From assembly GCA_003561835.1 (NCBI GenBank), contig PWVN01000173.1, forward strand, positions 1 through 10,325: a stretch of 10,325 nt of DNA, read 5' to 3'. Both the position numbers and the translations under genes were made by a program. Source of the stretch: Syntrophomonadaceae bacterium. GTDB taxonomy: Bacteria > Bacillota > Dethiobacteria > PWVN01. Of this stretch, positions 1 to 5,119 are shown piece after piece; positions within the stretch are counted from its first letter, which is position 1; every line of letters starts with the position of its first letter. Under the pieces are notes generated by a model. The model searched no databases and had not been told where the DNA came from. It saw nothing but the letters and a program-made list of their open reading frames with translations.

Positions 1-564
1 ACCCTTTATGTGTCCACCATCCATAAGGCCAAGGGCAAGGAATTCGACAACGTTTTCCTTCTGCTGGAAAACTTCGATATCGGCACGGACGAGCAGAAAC
101 GCCAGCTGTATGTGGCCCTGACCCGGGCCAAGAGCAGCCTGTCCATACACCTGAGAGGGCGGTACCTGAATCATCTCCGGTCGGAGAACCTTACGCGGCT
201 GGAGGACAGGAGTAAATACGCACTGCCGGAAGAAGTGGCCATACAGCTCGGCCACCGGGATGTCTGGCTTGACTATTTCAGCGAGCGCCAGTACCTCTTT
301 GAGAACCTGCAGAGCGGCGATACCCTCCAGTACAAGGACGGGGAGTGGCTTACGGGCAGGGGAATCAGCGTCTTCAGGCCCTCCAAGAGGTTTGCGGAGC
401 AGCTGGACCGGATGCAGAAAAGCGGGTACGAACCCCTCTTTGCGAAGGTGAACTTCATCGTCTTGTGGCGCAGGGAAGCCGGGAAAGGGGAGATCCGGAT
501 TGTCCTCCCCGAACTGCATTTCAAAAGAAAGGGTCAGGACCAGGAATTGACCGTCACGTGTTAA
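1..564 (+). CDS. UvrD/Rep-like superfamily I DNA helicase, C-terminal part (5' end outside window)
   Basis: The reading frame is open from base 1 and ends at TAA 562-564, so only the last 187 residues are visible. Two superfamily I helicase motifs stand at the front: STIHKAKGKEFDNVF (motif V, nucleotide and DNA contact) and QLYVALTRAKSSLSIH (motif VI, arginine finger). They belong to the 2A/2B end of UvrD/PcrA/Rep-type ATP-dependent 3'-5' helicases. About 130 residues follow motif VI with no motif I recognise; this extension is charged and ends in a basic stretch, PELHFKRKGQDQELTVTC. The motor core with Walker A and B would lie upstream of the window. The exact subfamily (UvrD, a RecQ/UvrD hybrid, or a nuclease-helicase) cannot be decided from this piece. 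A palindrome and a terminator close the gene. Confidence 0.85.
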   Translation, partial: TLYVSTIHKAKGKEFDNVFLLLENFDIGTDEQKRQLYVALTRAKSSLSIHLRGRYLNHLRSENLTRLEDRSKYALPEEVAIQLGHRDVWLDYFSERQYLFENLQSGDTLQYKDGEWLTGRGISVFRPSKRFAEQLDRMQKSGYEPLFAKVNFIVLWRREAGKGEIRIVLPELHFKRKGQDQELTVTC

Positions 565-571
565 GTTCACG

Positions 572-638
572 GGGACAGGGGGACAGGGACCTTGTCCCAT
601 TTTCAGATTTTGGGACAAGGTCCCTGTCCCCCTGTCCC
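572..638. repeat. 67-bp perfect palindromic element, full copy 1
   Basis: Two 27-bp arms (572-598 and 612-638) are exact reverse complements, separated by a 13-base AT-rich loop, attttcagatttt. Each arm also contains its own small hairpin, GGGAC-CTT-GTCCC. The same 67 bases, loop included, recur at 6970-7036, and the left arm alone recurs at 6144-6170. It lies 7 bp after the helicase stop codon and just before the terminator stem. This looks like a REP/MITE-type dispersed extragenic palindrome. It has no coding content, and no transposase is in the window. Confidence 0.9.
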
Positions 639-639
639 A

Positions 640-669
640 CCGGGAGCCGTGGCTCCCGGTTTTTTGTTT
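640..669 (+). terminator. Intrinsic terminator after the helicase gene
   Basis: The GC-rich stem CCGGGAGCC (640-648) pairs perfectly with GGCTCCCGG (651-659); the central bases open to form the loop. It is followed directly by six T (660-665) and a further T-rich stretch. This is a textbook Rho-independent terminator for the helicase transcript, and it insulates the downstream GlnR-box promoter region. Confidence 0.9.
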
Positions 670-694
670 GCCGTGATTCCTTTTGTGAGCTTTG

Positions 695-711
695 TGTTAA
701 GAACCCTTACA
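695..711. promoter_or_regulatory. GlnR/TnrA box
   Basis: Bases 695-711 read TGTTAAGAACCCTTACA, a perfect match to the Bacillus GlnR/TnrA operator consensus TGTNAN7TNACA. It lies 71 bp upstream of the relic glnR start codon (783), the position expected for autoregulation of a glnR-glnA operon. With glnR and glnA destroyed, the next intact gene is asnB, so this site may now place asparagine synthesis under nitrogen control. I could not assign convincing -35 and -10 boxes. A 13-bp palindrome, TACATAGTATGTA (737-749), lies between the box and the ribosome binding site and may belong to the promoter. Confidence 0.75.
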
Positions 712-768
712 CAGATGTATCCAAATTCCCTCAGGTTACATAGTATGTAGTATCAAGATTTCGGCGTG

Positions 769-888
769 AAGGAGCAGATACGGTGGATACCAAAGCCCTC
801 CCCTAATTCCCCATCAGCACCGTAAAAGAGCAAACGGGCCTGACGGGCCGGCAGATCCGCTACTATGAGGCCAGGGGGATCCTCTGCC
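769..888 (+). pseudogene. glnR: glnR relic (MerR-family glutamine synthetase repressor, N-terminal piece)
   Basis: A good ribosome binding site AAGGAG (769-774) lies 8 bases before GTG 783. Translation gives VDTKALP-stop-FPISTVKE followed by TGLTGRQIRYYEARGILCP. This is the N-terminal winged-helix segment of GlnR, in which the stretch MPLFPI...ARQIRYYEENGLI is typical; the stop TAA (804-806) falls where leucine is expected, a one-base change from TTA. Homology ends near 888, where the frame runs into glutamine synthetase sequence, so most of the DNA-binding and all of the effector-sensing part is gone. GlnR normally binds feedback-inhibited glutamine synthetase and represses glnRA. The stop and the deletion make this clearly non-functional. 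Confidence 0.8.
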
Positions 889-1024
889 CCGGCGGACAGC
901 GGGGAGGACGCCCGCCAGGACATGGTCGAAACCCTCCAGGAGATGGGTTTCGAGATCGAGAGCTCCCACCTATTCGACCCAGGTCCATCCCTGGGAACTG
1001 GAACAGTACATGGAGGTTTTTTAA
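886..1024 (+). pseudogene. glnA: glnA relic (type I glutamine synthetase; internal and C-terminal pieces)
   Basis: Two pieces of type I glutamine synthetase are joined here. Bases 886-969 encode APADSGEDARQD followed by MVETLQEMGFEIESSH, matching the family stretch APxDxGExxRxDxVxxLEEMGFEIEASH in the middle of the catalytic region. About 970-1024, in another frame, encodes TQVHPWELEQYMEVF and TAA, matching the extreme C-terminus (TQVHPWEREQYMSQY in Bacillus). Everything between, several hundred residues with the active-site metal ligands, is missing, as is the N-terminus. With the glnR piece, this shows that a roughly 1.7-kb operon collapsed to about 240 bp by at least two deletions. The old glnA stop lies 21 bp before the asnB start codon, so asnB was probably the next gene. 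Confidence 0.82.
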
Positions 1025-1045
1025 TCAAACACGGGAGGTTCAAAT

Positions 1046-2887
1046 ATGTGCGGGATCGTTGGCTGGATTAACCGGAAGGAGGACCTGACCCCATATCGGC
1101 AGGTCTTTGAAAATATGTCGGAAACCTTAAATAACAGGGGACCCGACGCTGCAGGCTACTACATATCCCAAAATGCCCTGCTGAGCAACAGGCGCCTGAT
1201 TGTCGTCGACCCCGAAGGGGGGTCGCAGCCCATGACCAGGACCCTGGGAGGGAAGAGCTTCACGATTGTTTATAACGGCGAGCTGTACAATACCGGGGAA
1301 ATCCGCAAGATCTTACAGGGCAGGGGCCACTCCTTCAGGTCCTATTCCGACACGGAGGCCCTCTTGCTCTCCTATATCGAGTGGGGGCCGAAATGCCTGG
1401 ATTACCTGAACGGGATTTTTGCCTTCGGGATCTGGGACCAATACAAGCAGCAGGTCTTTTTGGCCCGGGACAGGATGGGCGTGAAACCCCTGTTTTATGC
1501 CCAGAGGGGGGATTCCTTCCTCTTCGGCTCAGAAATCAAGGCCCTCCTCGCCCACCCCCGGGTAGACCCCGTGGTGGATCAAACGGGGCTTTTGGAGATT
1601 TTCGGCCTGGGCCCGGCCAGGTCTCCGGGAAACGGTATCTTCCAGGGAATAGAGGAAATCCGGCCCGGCCATTGCCTGACCTTTGACGAGAGGGGCCTCA
1701 GGGTATGGCAGTACTGGAAACTGGAGAACAAACCCCACACCGAAACCCTGGAAGCCACGGCGGAACACCTTCGCAGTTTGGTCACCGACTCCGTTCAGAG
1801 GCAGTTGGTTTCCGATGTCCCGGTATGCTCCTTCCTCTCCGGGGGAACGGATTCCAGCGCCATTTCCGCCATCGCCTCCACCTCCTTCAAGAACAACGGC
1901 CGGCGGCCCCTCAAAACCTTCTCCATCGATTATCTCGAAAACGATATCCACTTCCAGCCGAGCCACTTCCAGCCCAATTCCGACTCCCGCTGGATCGGCG
2001 TCATGGTGGAGCATATCGGCTCTGACCATCAAAATGTGCTCCTGGATACCCCGGAACTCGCCGCTTCCCTGCGGGATGCCGTACTGGCCAACGATTACCC
2101 GGGGATGGCGGACATCGATTCCTCCCTCTACCTCTTCTGCCGGGAGGTAAAGAAATGCGCCACGGTAGCCCTGTCAGGGGAATGCGCTGACGAGATCTTC
2201 GGCGGGTACCCCTGGTACAGGAGTGAGGAGGACCTTCAGGCAAACACCTTCCCCTGGTCGAAGTTCGTGGGAGAAAGAAGGAAGATCTTGTCCGGGGTAC
2301 TGGCAGGACTTCCCCTGGAGGATTATGTGGATGCAAAATACAAGGAAACCCTGGCCGAAGTCCCGGTATCAGGCGATGAGTCCCGATATGCCCACAGGAT
2401 GAGGGAGCTCTTCTACCTGAACTTCCAATGGTTTATGATTACCCTGCTCAACCGCAAGGACAGGATGAGCATGGCCAACGGCCTGGAGGTAAGAGTCCCC
2501 TATGCAGACCACCGCCTGGTGGAATACGCCTGGAACATTCCGCCGGAATACAAGTTCTGCGACAACATGGAAAAAGGGCTCTTGAGGAGGGCCCTTAAGC
2601 CCATACTGCCGGAAAGAATACTCAAACGGAAAAAGAGCCCCTACCCGAAAACCCACAACCCCACGTACACCCGGGCTGTCCAGAAAGGGCTGAAGGAAAT
2701 CCTGGAGGATACCTCTGCACCCCTTCACCGGTTGATCAACGTCAAAGCGGTTTCGGATATCGTTGCCAGCGGGGGAGCCTCGTACCGGGTGCCCTGGTTC
2801 GGGCAGCTGATGCGGGGGCCCCAGCTGATGGCCTATTTGATCCAGCTGAACATATGGTTGGAAGAATACAAGGTCATATTACAATAA
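1046..2887 (+). CDS. asnB: Asparagine synthase (glutamine-hydrolysing)
   Basis: This 613-residue protein converts aspartate to asparagine with ATP and glutamine in the cytoplasm. The N-terminal class II glutaminase domain starts with MCGIVGW, leaving Cys2 as the nucleophile after Met removal. It has the expected RGPD (31-34), Arg49, NGE (77-79) and SDTE (101-104). The synthetase domain carries the ATP-binding PP-loop SGGTDSS (265-271) and LSGECADEIFGG (376-387). Length fits the family, and there is no frameshift. The start is supported by GGGAGG (1033-1038), 7 bases upstream. The gene follows the glnRA scar, and glutamine is its substrate, so the old pairing with glutamine synthetase made metabolic sense. 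No intrinsic terminator is visible after the stop. Other amidotransferases of this fold exist, but the motifs fit asparagine synthase best. Confidence 0.93.
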   Translation: MCGIVGWINRKEDLTPYRQVFENMSETLNNRGPDAAGYYISQNALLSNRRLIVVDPEGGSQPMTRTLGGKSFTIVYNGELYNTGEIRKILQGRGHSFRSYSDTEALLLSYIEWGPKCLDYLNGIFAFGIWDQYKQQVFLARDRMGVKPLFYAQRGDSFLFGSEIKALLAHPRVDPVVDQTGLLEIFGLGPARSPGNGIFQGIEEIRPGHCLTFDERGLRVWQYWKLENKPHTETLEATAEHLRSLVTDSVQRQLVSDVPVCSFLSGGTDSSAISAIASTSFKNNGRRPLKTFSIDYLENDIHFQPSHFQPNSDSRWIGVMVEHIGSDHQNVLLDTPELAASLRDAVLANDYPGMADIDSSLYLFCREVKKCATVALSGECADEIFGGYPWYRSEEDLQANTFPWSKFVGERRKILSGVLAGLPLEDYVDAKYKETLAEVPVSGDESRYAHRMRELFYLNFQWFMITLLNRKDRMSMANGLEVRVPYADHRLVEYAWNIPPEYKFCDNMEKGLLRRALKPILPERILKRKKSPYPKTHNPTYTRAVQKGLKEILEDTSAPLHRLINVKAVSDIVASGGASYRVPWFGQLMRGPQLMAYLIQLNIWLEEYKVILQ

Positions 2888-3060
2888 GGGGATGTGCCGG
2901 CCCCTTTCGTGAGGGGACAGCGAGGGGCCAATGATGAGCGAGGCTTCGAGGGGCCAGCGAAGGGCCAGCGAGGGGCGATCCCTTGACTCTCACACATTGG
3001 AAACCTCACTGAGCATAAGGGGCCTTCCCCGCCGAGCATAAAGGGGCCTCCCACATCTAG
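2888..3060. repeat. Short GC-rich tandem and direct repeats downstream of asnB
   Basis: This non-coding stretch is built from short imperfect units. Two full copies and a partial third copy of an 11-bp unit CGARGGGCCAG lie at 2947-2977, with looser copies from 2911. Two copies of GAGCATAA(A)GGGGCC lie at 3011-3024 and 3034-3048. The start can form a small hairpin, CCCCT/AGGGG (2901-2916), but no T-run follows, so I do not call a terminator. No credible ribosome binding site and reading-frame combination is seen on either strand. It looks like replication-slippage expansion or debris left by a lost gene. Confidence 0.6.
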
Positions 3061-3076
3061 GGGATGTCCTCCCACC

Positions 3077-3193
3077 CGGTGGGGCAGCTGGCTATTCGAC
3101 GCAAACGACTGCCGGGTGGGCTGCAGATTCTACCGCTCTCCCCACGAGAGGCTGTTCCGTTTGGGCTTTAGGGCTGCGCGAACGGCCCTCTGA
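3077..3193 (+). pseudogene. C-terminal remnant of an FGE/SUMF1 (formylglycine-generating-enzyme-like) domain
   Basis: The frame 3077-3193 ends in TGA and encodes RWGSWLFDANDCRVG, then CRFYRSPHERLFRLGFRAAR and TAL. This follows the end of FGE-sulfatase / C-type-lectin-like domains: RGGSW, then A-x-x-CR-x-x-x-R, P-x-x-R and GFR-x-AR close to the stop. The conserved framework residues are present except that the second position of RGGSW is Trp (TGG instead of GGG). The frame is open only back to 2987 and has no start codon or ribosome binding site; upstream sequence is simple repeat. So this is a gene tail whose body has been lost. The loop positions that vary in diversity-generating-retroelement targets are non-Asn here, but ordinary FGE proteins also vary there. 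Confidence 0.55.
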
Positions 3194-3211
3194 AAAACCA
3201 ATTGCTTCCCT

Positions 3212-3559
3212 TTAAAACAAATCCAGGTATACCTTAACGGCACCCCGGATCTTTTCCCGGCACTCCTCGCTGCCGATTGAGCCGCATTTCTCGCCCAGGC
3301 GTTCTTTGGATACAGACCTTATTTGATGGGCCATGACGAGGGACGTCTGGGGCAGCTGAGAATCGGGAGGTTCGATCAGCACCTCCACGGGGTATACCTT
3401 CCTGCCGGGCTTAAATCCTGTTAAAGACAGGACAGCAACAATGGGAAGGGCTTGATTGACCGCTTCTTCCGATACCACCAAAACGGGCCTCTTCCCGGCT
3501 TGTTCGGAGCTTTTCACGGGGTTAAGGTCAGCCCAGAAAATGTTCCACTGATACGTCAT
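3212..3559 (-). CDS. mazF: MazF/PemK-family mRNA interferase toxin
   Basis: This 115-residue protein belongs to the MazF/PemK family, small SH3-like barrel endoribonucleases that cut mRNA at short motifs and stop growth when the antitoxin is lost. Visible landmarks are the N-terminal IFWADLNPVKSSEQAGKRPV, giving the family G-x-x-RPVLVVS loop with the catalytic Arg region, the strand IVAVLSLT, and the C-terminal TSLVMAHQIRSVSKERL, which fits the family QIR-(S/T)-(V/L)-x-K-x-RL signature. Length is usual. The start ATG (3557-3559) overlaps the antitoxin stop by four bases (ATGA), so the two are translationally coupled, antitoxin first. Sequence specificity cannot be predicted. No terminator is evident downstream. 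Confidence 0.9.
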   Translation of the reverse strand: MTYQWNIFWADLNPVKSSEQAGKRPVLVVSEEAVNQALPIVAVLSLTGFKPGRKVYPVEVLIEPPDSQLPQTSLVMAHQIRSVSKERLGEKCGSIGSEECREKIRGAVKVYLDLF

Positions 3560-3828
3560 TTTTTCTCATTCCCCTCCACTGCTTCGAAATCGGAATAAGA
3601 AAAATCTGTCATGGCGGTGTTCAGGTCTTGCATGAACAGGGGGTCTTCGGCGGCTTCCTGCATTTTTTTATTCAGATTCTGCTTTTCCATTTTGGTCACA
3701 TAGGTTGTCAGGGCCTCTTTCACAGCAGCATTCACAGAGGGTATTTGACCTTCCCGAGAATAATCTTTCAGCTTATCCAGCAAATCAATGGGCAGGGAAA
3801 AGGTATAATTCTTTACTGATTGAGACAT
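3556..3828 (-). CDS. Ribbon-helix-helix antitoxin of a MazEF-type pair
   Basis: This 90-residue protein opens with MSQSVKNYTFSLPIDLLDKL, the beta strand and first helix of a ribbon-helix-helix (CopG/MetJ-like) DNA-binding domain. A second helix follows in SVNAAVKEALTTYVTKMEKQ. The acidic, probably unstructured C-terminus (DFSYSDFEAVEGNEKK) is the part that usually wraps and neutralises MazF. The ribosome binding site GGAGAGG, complement of 3836-3842, lies 7 bases before ATG. It overlaps the toxin gene by four bases, and such proteins usually repress their own operon as dimers. Non-cognate function as a plain CopG-type regulator is unlikely given the overlap. Confidence 0.87.
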   Translation of the reverse strand: MSQSVKNYTFSLPIDLLDKLKDYSREGQIPSVNAAVKEALTTYVTKMEKQNLNKKMQEAAEDPLFMQDLNTAMTDFSYSDFEAVEGNEKK

Positions 3829-3850
3829 GAAGGCGCCTCTCCTCCTGTAT

Positions 3851-3890
3851 TAGATATCTATATTGTATTATTAACCATATAAATATGCAA
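3851..3890 (-). promoter_or_regulatory. Promoter and candidate operator of the MazEF-type operon
   Basis: Read on the minus strand, TTGCAT (complement of 3885-3890) and TACAAT (complement of 3862-3867) are separated by exactly 17 bases, a good vegetative sigma-A promoter. Just downstream of the -10 lies the perfect 10-bp palindrome TAGATATCTA (3851-3860), between promoter and ribosome binding site, where a ribbon-helix-helix repressor could bind. GTATTA is repeated at 3847 and 3865. The segment is much more AT-rich than its surroundings. The rest of 3829-3931 shows nothing further. Confidence 0.7.
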
Positions 3891-3931
3891 TACAAAACCC
3901 GTTTGCCGGATGTTTGTAGGGCTTTAAGCCA

Positions 3932-4906
3932 TCAATCCGTGACAGCCGGGGGGACGGAGGGGTCGGAGTACCGGTGCAGTTCCTCCATAACGGGGGTTTT
4001 CATGCCAACCTTGCGGGCCAGGGAAAAGAGTTCTTCATTCAATGCTGTCATTTCTTCCCGGGCCGCCAAGGCATGACGGGTCCCCCCGATGTCCAGGATG
4101 GGCGAGGCAAAGAGGCGCCTGGCCAGGGGGACCAGGATGAAATCCGGCAGCACCAGCAGGATGCGAAGGGCCGGCGGTTCTATGGGGAAACCGTTGGCCC
4201 GCACCACCTTCAGGGCTTCCCGCATGCCGTGGAGCCCTTTTTTGGTGATTTCCCGGCTGCGGGCGACCTTGTAATTGCTTCCTCCCGCCATGTACAGGGC
4301 GTTGGCCAGGGGCCCGACCAGGGCCACGTGATGGCGCAGCCAGGCATCGATGTTCCGGCTGAAGTCCACCGGGAAGCCCGCCTCCTGAAAGGCGGAGGCG
4401 ATCTCCTGCAGCCGCCGGCTCTTGCTGCCGTCCAGTTCCCCCAGGGTGACGGCCTTTCCTTTGGCCACCATCAGGCGCACGATACAGCCGTCCCGCTCGC
4501 CCCCGGCATTGGCGAAGCCCATCAGGACCCGCTCACGCCCCAGGGCATCGATCATGGCCTGAGGGCCTTCGGCGTTGTTCACCATGAACACGAAGGCGGG
4601 GATCCGGGAATTGACGGCCAGGTCCTTCAGGGCATCTTCAAGCTGAAGCTTTTGGACCAAGACCAGGCAGGCATCGAAGTACTCATCCCCGGGCATCCGG
4701 TCAACCGGCTTCACCCTTGTGGCCGTCCGTTTCCCGGTATCAAAGTACTCCAGCACGATGCCGAGCTCTTCGATGTCCCTGTACCGCTGCCCCCGGGCCA
4801 CCACCGTCACATCGCTGCCGGCCTCCTGCAACCGGGCGGCATACAGGCTGCCCAAAACCCCGGCCCCGAACACCAATATTTTCAGTTTCCCGCTTTCCCT
4901 TGTCAT
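3932..4906 (-). CDS. Ketopantoate reductase (ApbA/PanE) family oxidoreductase
   Basis: This 324-residue protein has an N-terminal Rossmann NAD(P)-binding motif, KILVFGAGVLGSLYAARL with GAGVLG at 14-19, followed by a typical VVARGQR second-strand turn that suggests NADPH. The helical C-terminal half fits the 6-phosphogluconate-dehydrogenase-like domain of ApbA/PanE. I chose the ATG at 4904-4906 because GGAAGG lies 6 bases before it; upstream ATGs in frame (4910-4912 and 4928-4930) overlap or precede that site. The region of the E. coli catalytic Lys-Asn-Asn reads AWLRHHVALVGPLANALY, without the usual K-x-x-x-N pattern. It may therefore act on another 2-keto acid or related substrate and not make pantoate. 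No pan genes are nearby. It is divergent from the flavin oxidoreductase gene. Confidence 0.82.
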   Translation of the reverse strand: MTRESGKLKILVFGAGVLGSLYAARLQEAGSDVTVVARGQRYRDIEELGIVLEYFDTGKRTATRVKPVDRMPGDEYFDACLVLVQKLQLEDALKDLAVNSRIPAFVFMVNNAEGPQAMIDALGRERVLMGFANAGGERDGCIVRLMVAKGKAVTLGELDGSKSRRLQEIASAFQEAGFPVDFSRNIDAWLRHHVALVGPLANALYMAGGSNYKVARSREITKKGLHGMREALKVVRANGFPIEPPALRILLVLPDFILVPLARRLFASPILDIGGTRHALAAREEMTALNEELFSLARKVGMKTPVMEELHRYSDPSVPPAVTD

Positions 4907-4929
4907 CTGCATCCTTCCTTTCCTGAGCA

Positions 4930-4959
4930 CATTTCGCCTAATTGCTGAAAACTTCCTGC
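4930..4959 (-). promoter_or_regulatory. SigH-like promoter of the ApbA/PanE-family gene
   Basis: On the minus strand, GCAGGAAGT (complement of 4951-4959) and GGCGAAATG (complement of 4930-4938) are 12 bases apart. The Bacillus SigH consensus is RnAGGAWWW, 11-12 bases, RnnGAATWW; the -10 departs from it at the T of GAAT and at its last base. The same block stands upstream of the GNAT gene at 6867-6895. Assignment to SigH is an inference from the motif. Confidence 0.45.
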
Positions 4960-5039
4960 CGATTTCCAGCCCGGATCGGCCATCTGGGTCCCTTGCAGCT
5001 TAAAAAGAATATCAGCCGGCCTTTAAATCCCGTCTCACA

Positions 5040-5069
5040 ACAGGATATTCGGTCCGGGAAAACGAATAA
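5040..5069 (+). promoter_or_regulatory. SigH-consensus promoter of the flavin oxidoreductase gene
   Basis: ACAGGATAT (5040-5048) and AACGAATAA (5061-5069) each match the SigH consensus (RnAGGAWWW and RnnGAATWW) at every position, with a 12-base spacer. The site lies 50 bp upstream of ATG 5120. SigH in Bacillus and relatives drives transition-state and early sporulation genes, so the oxidoreductase may be induced on entry to stationary phase. Confidence 0.65.
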
Positions 5070-5081
5070 TACCAGTAATGC

Positions 5082-5101
5082 CCCGCCCACCGCCGGGCGG
5101 G
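5082..5101 (+). promoter_or_regulatory. 5' leader hairpin just upstream of the oxidoreductase ribosome binding site
   Basis: CCCGCCC (5082-5088) pairs perfectly with GGGCGGG (5095-5101) across a six-base loop. It ends 3 bases before the ribosome binding site AAGGAGG (5105-5111). No T-run follows, so it is not a terminator. It could stabilise the mRNA 5' end or tune initiation. A decayed version, with only a 4-bp stem, is present in the duplicated copy near 6937-6952. Confidence 0.5.
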
Positions 5102-5119
5102 TGTAAGGAGGATGATTCC

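Noticed and set aside
572..638. CRISPR repeat or attachment site
   Set aside because: The copies are kilobases apart with no spacer array and no integrase nearby; a dispersed palindromic repeat fits better.
345..743. 132-codon plus-strand frame overlapping the helicase end, the palindrome and the terminator
   Set aside because: It crosses a perfect palindrome and an intrinsic terminator and has no recognisable homology.
865..1071. 68-codon plus-strand ORF as an intact small gene
   Set aside because: It is the glutamine synthetase internal fragment plus out-of-frame sequence running past the glnA stop into asnB; it has no ribosome binding site.
2901..2916. CCCCT/AGGGG hairpin as the asnB terminator
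   Set aside because: The stem is short and no run of T follows it.
2833..3075. 80-codon minus-strand frame downstream of asnB
   Set aside because: It reads through simple repeats and the end of asnB, and its Pro/Gly-rich product has no motif.
3071..3120. Inverted repeat CCCACCCGG/CCGGGTGGG as a terminator or structured RNA
   Set aside because: The arms are 32 bases apart, there is no T-run, and the segment lies inside the FGE coding remnant, so it is better explained as coding sequence.
3974..4948. 324-codon plus-strand frame opposite the ApbA/PanE-family gene
   Set aside because: The His/Gln/Gly-rich product has no known motifs, while the minus strand has a Rossmann motif and a good ribosome binding site.
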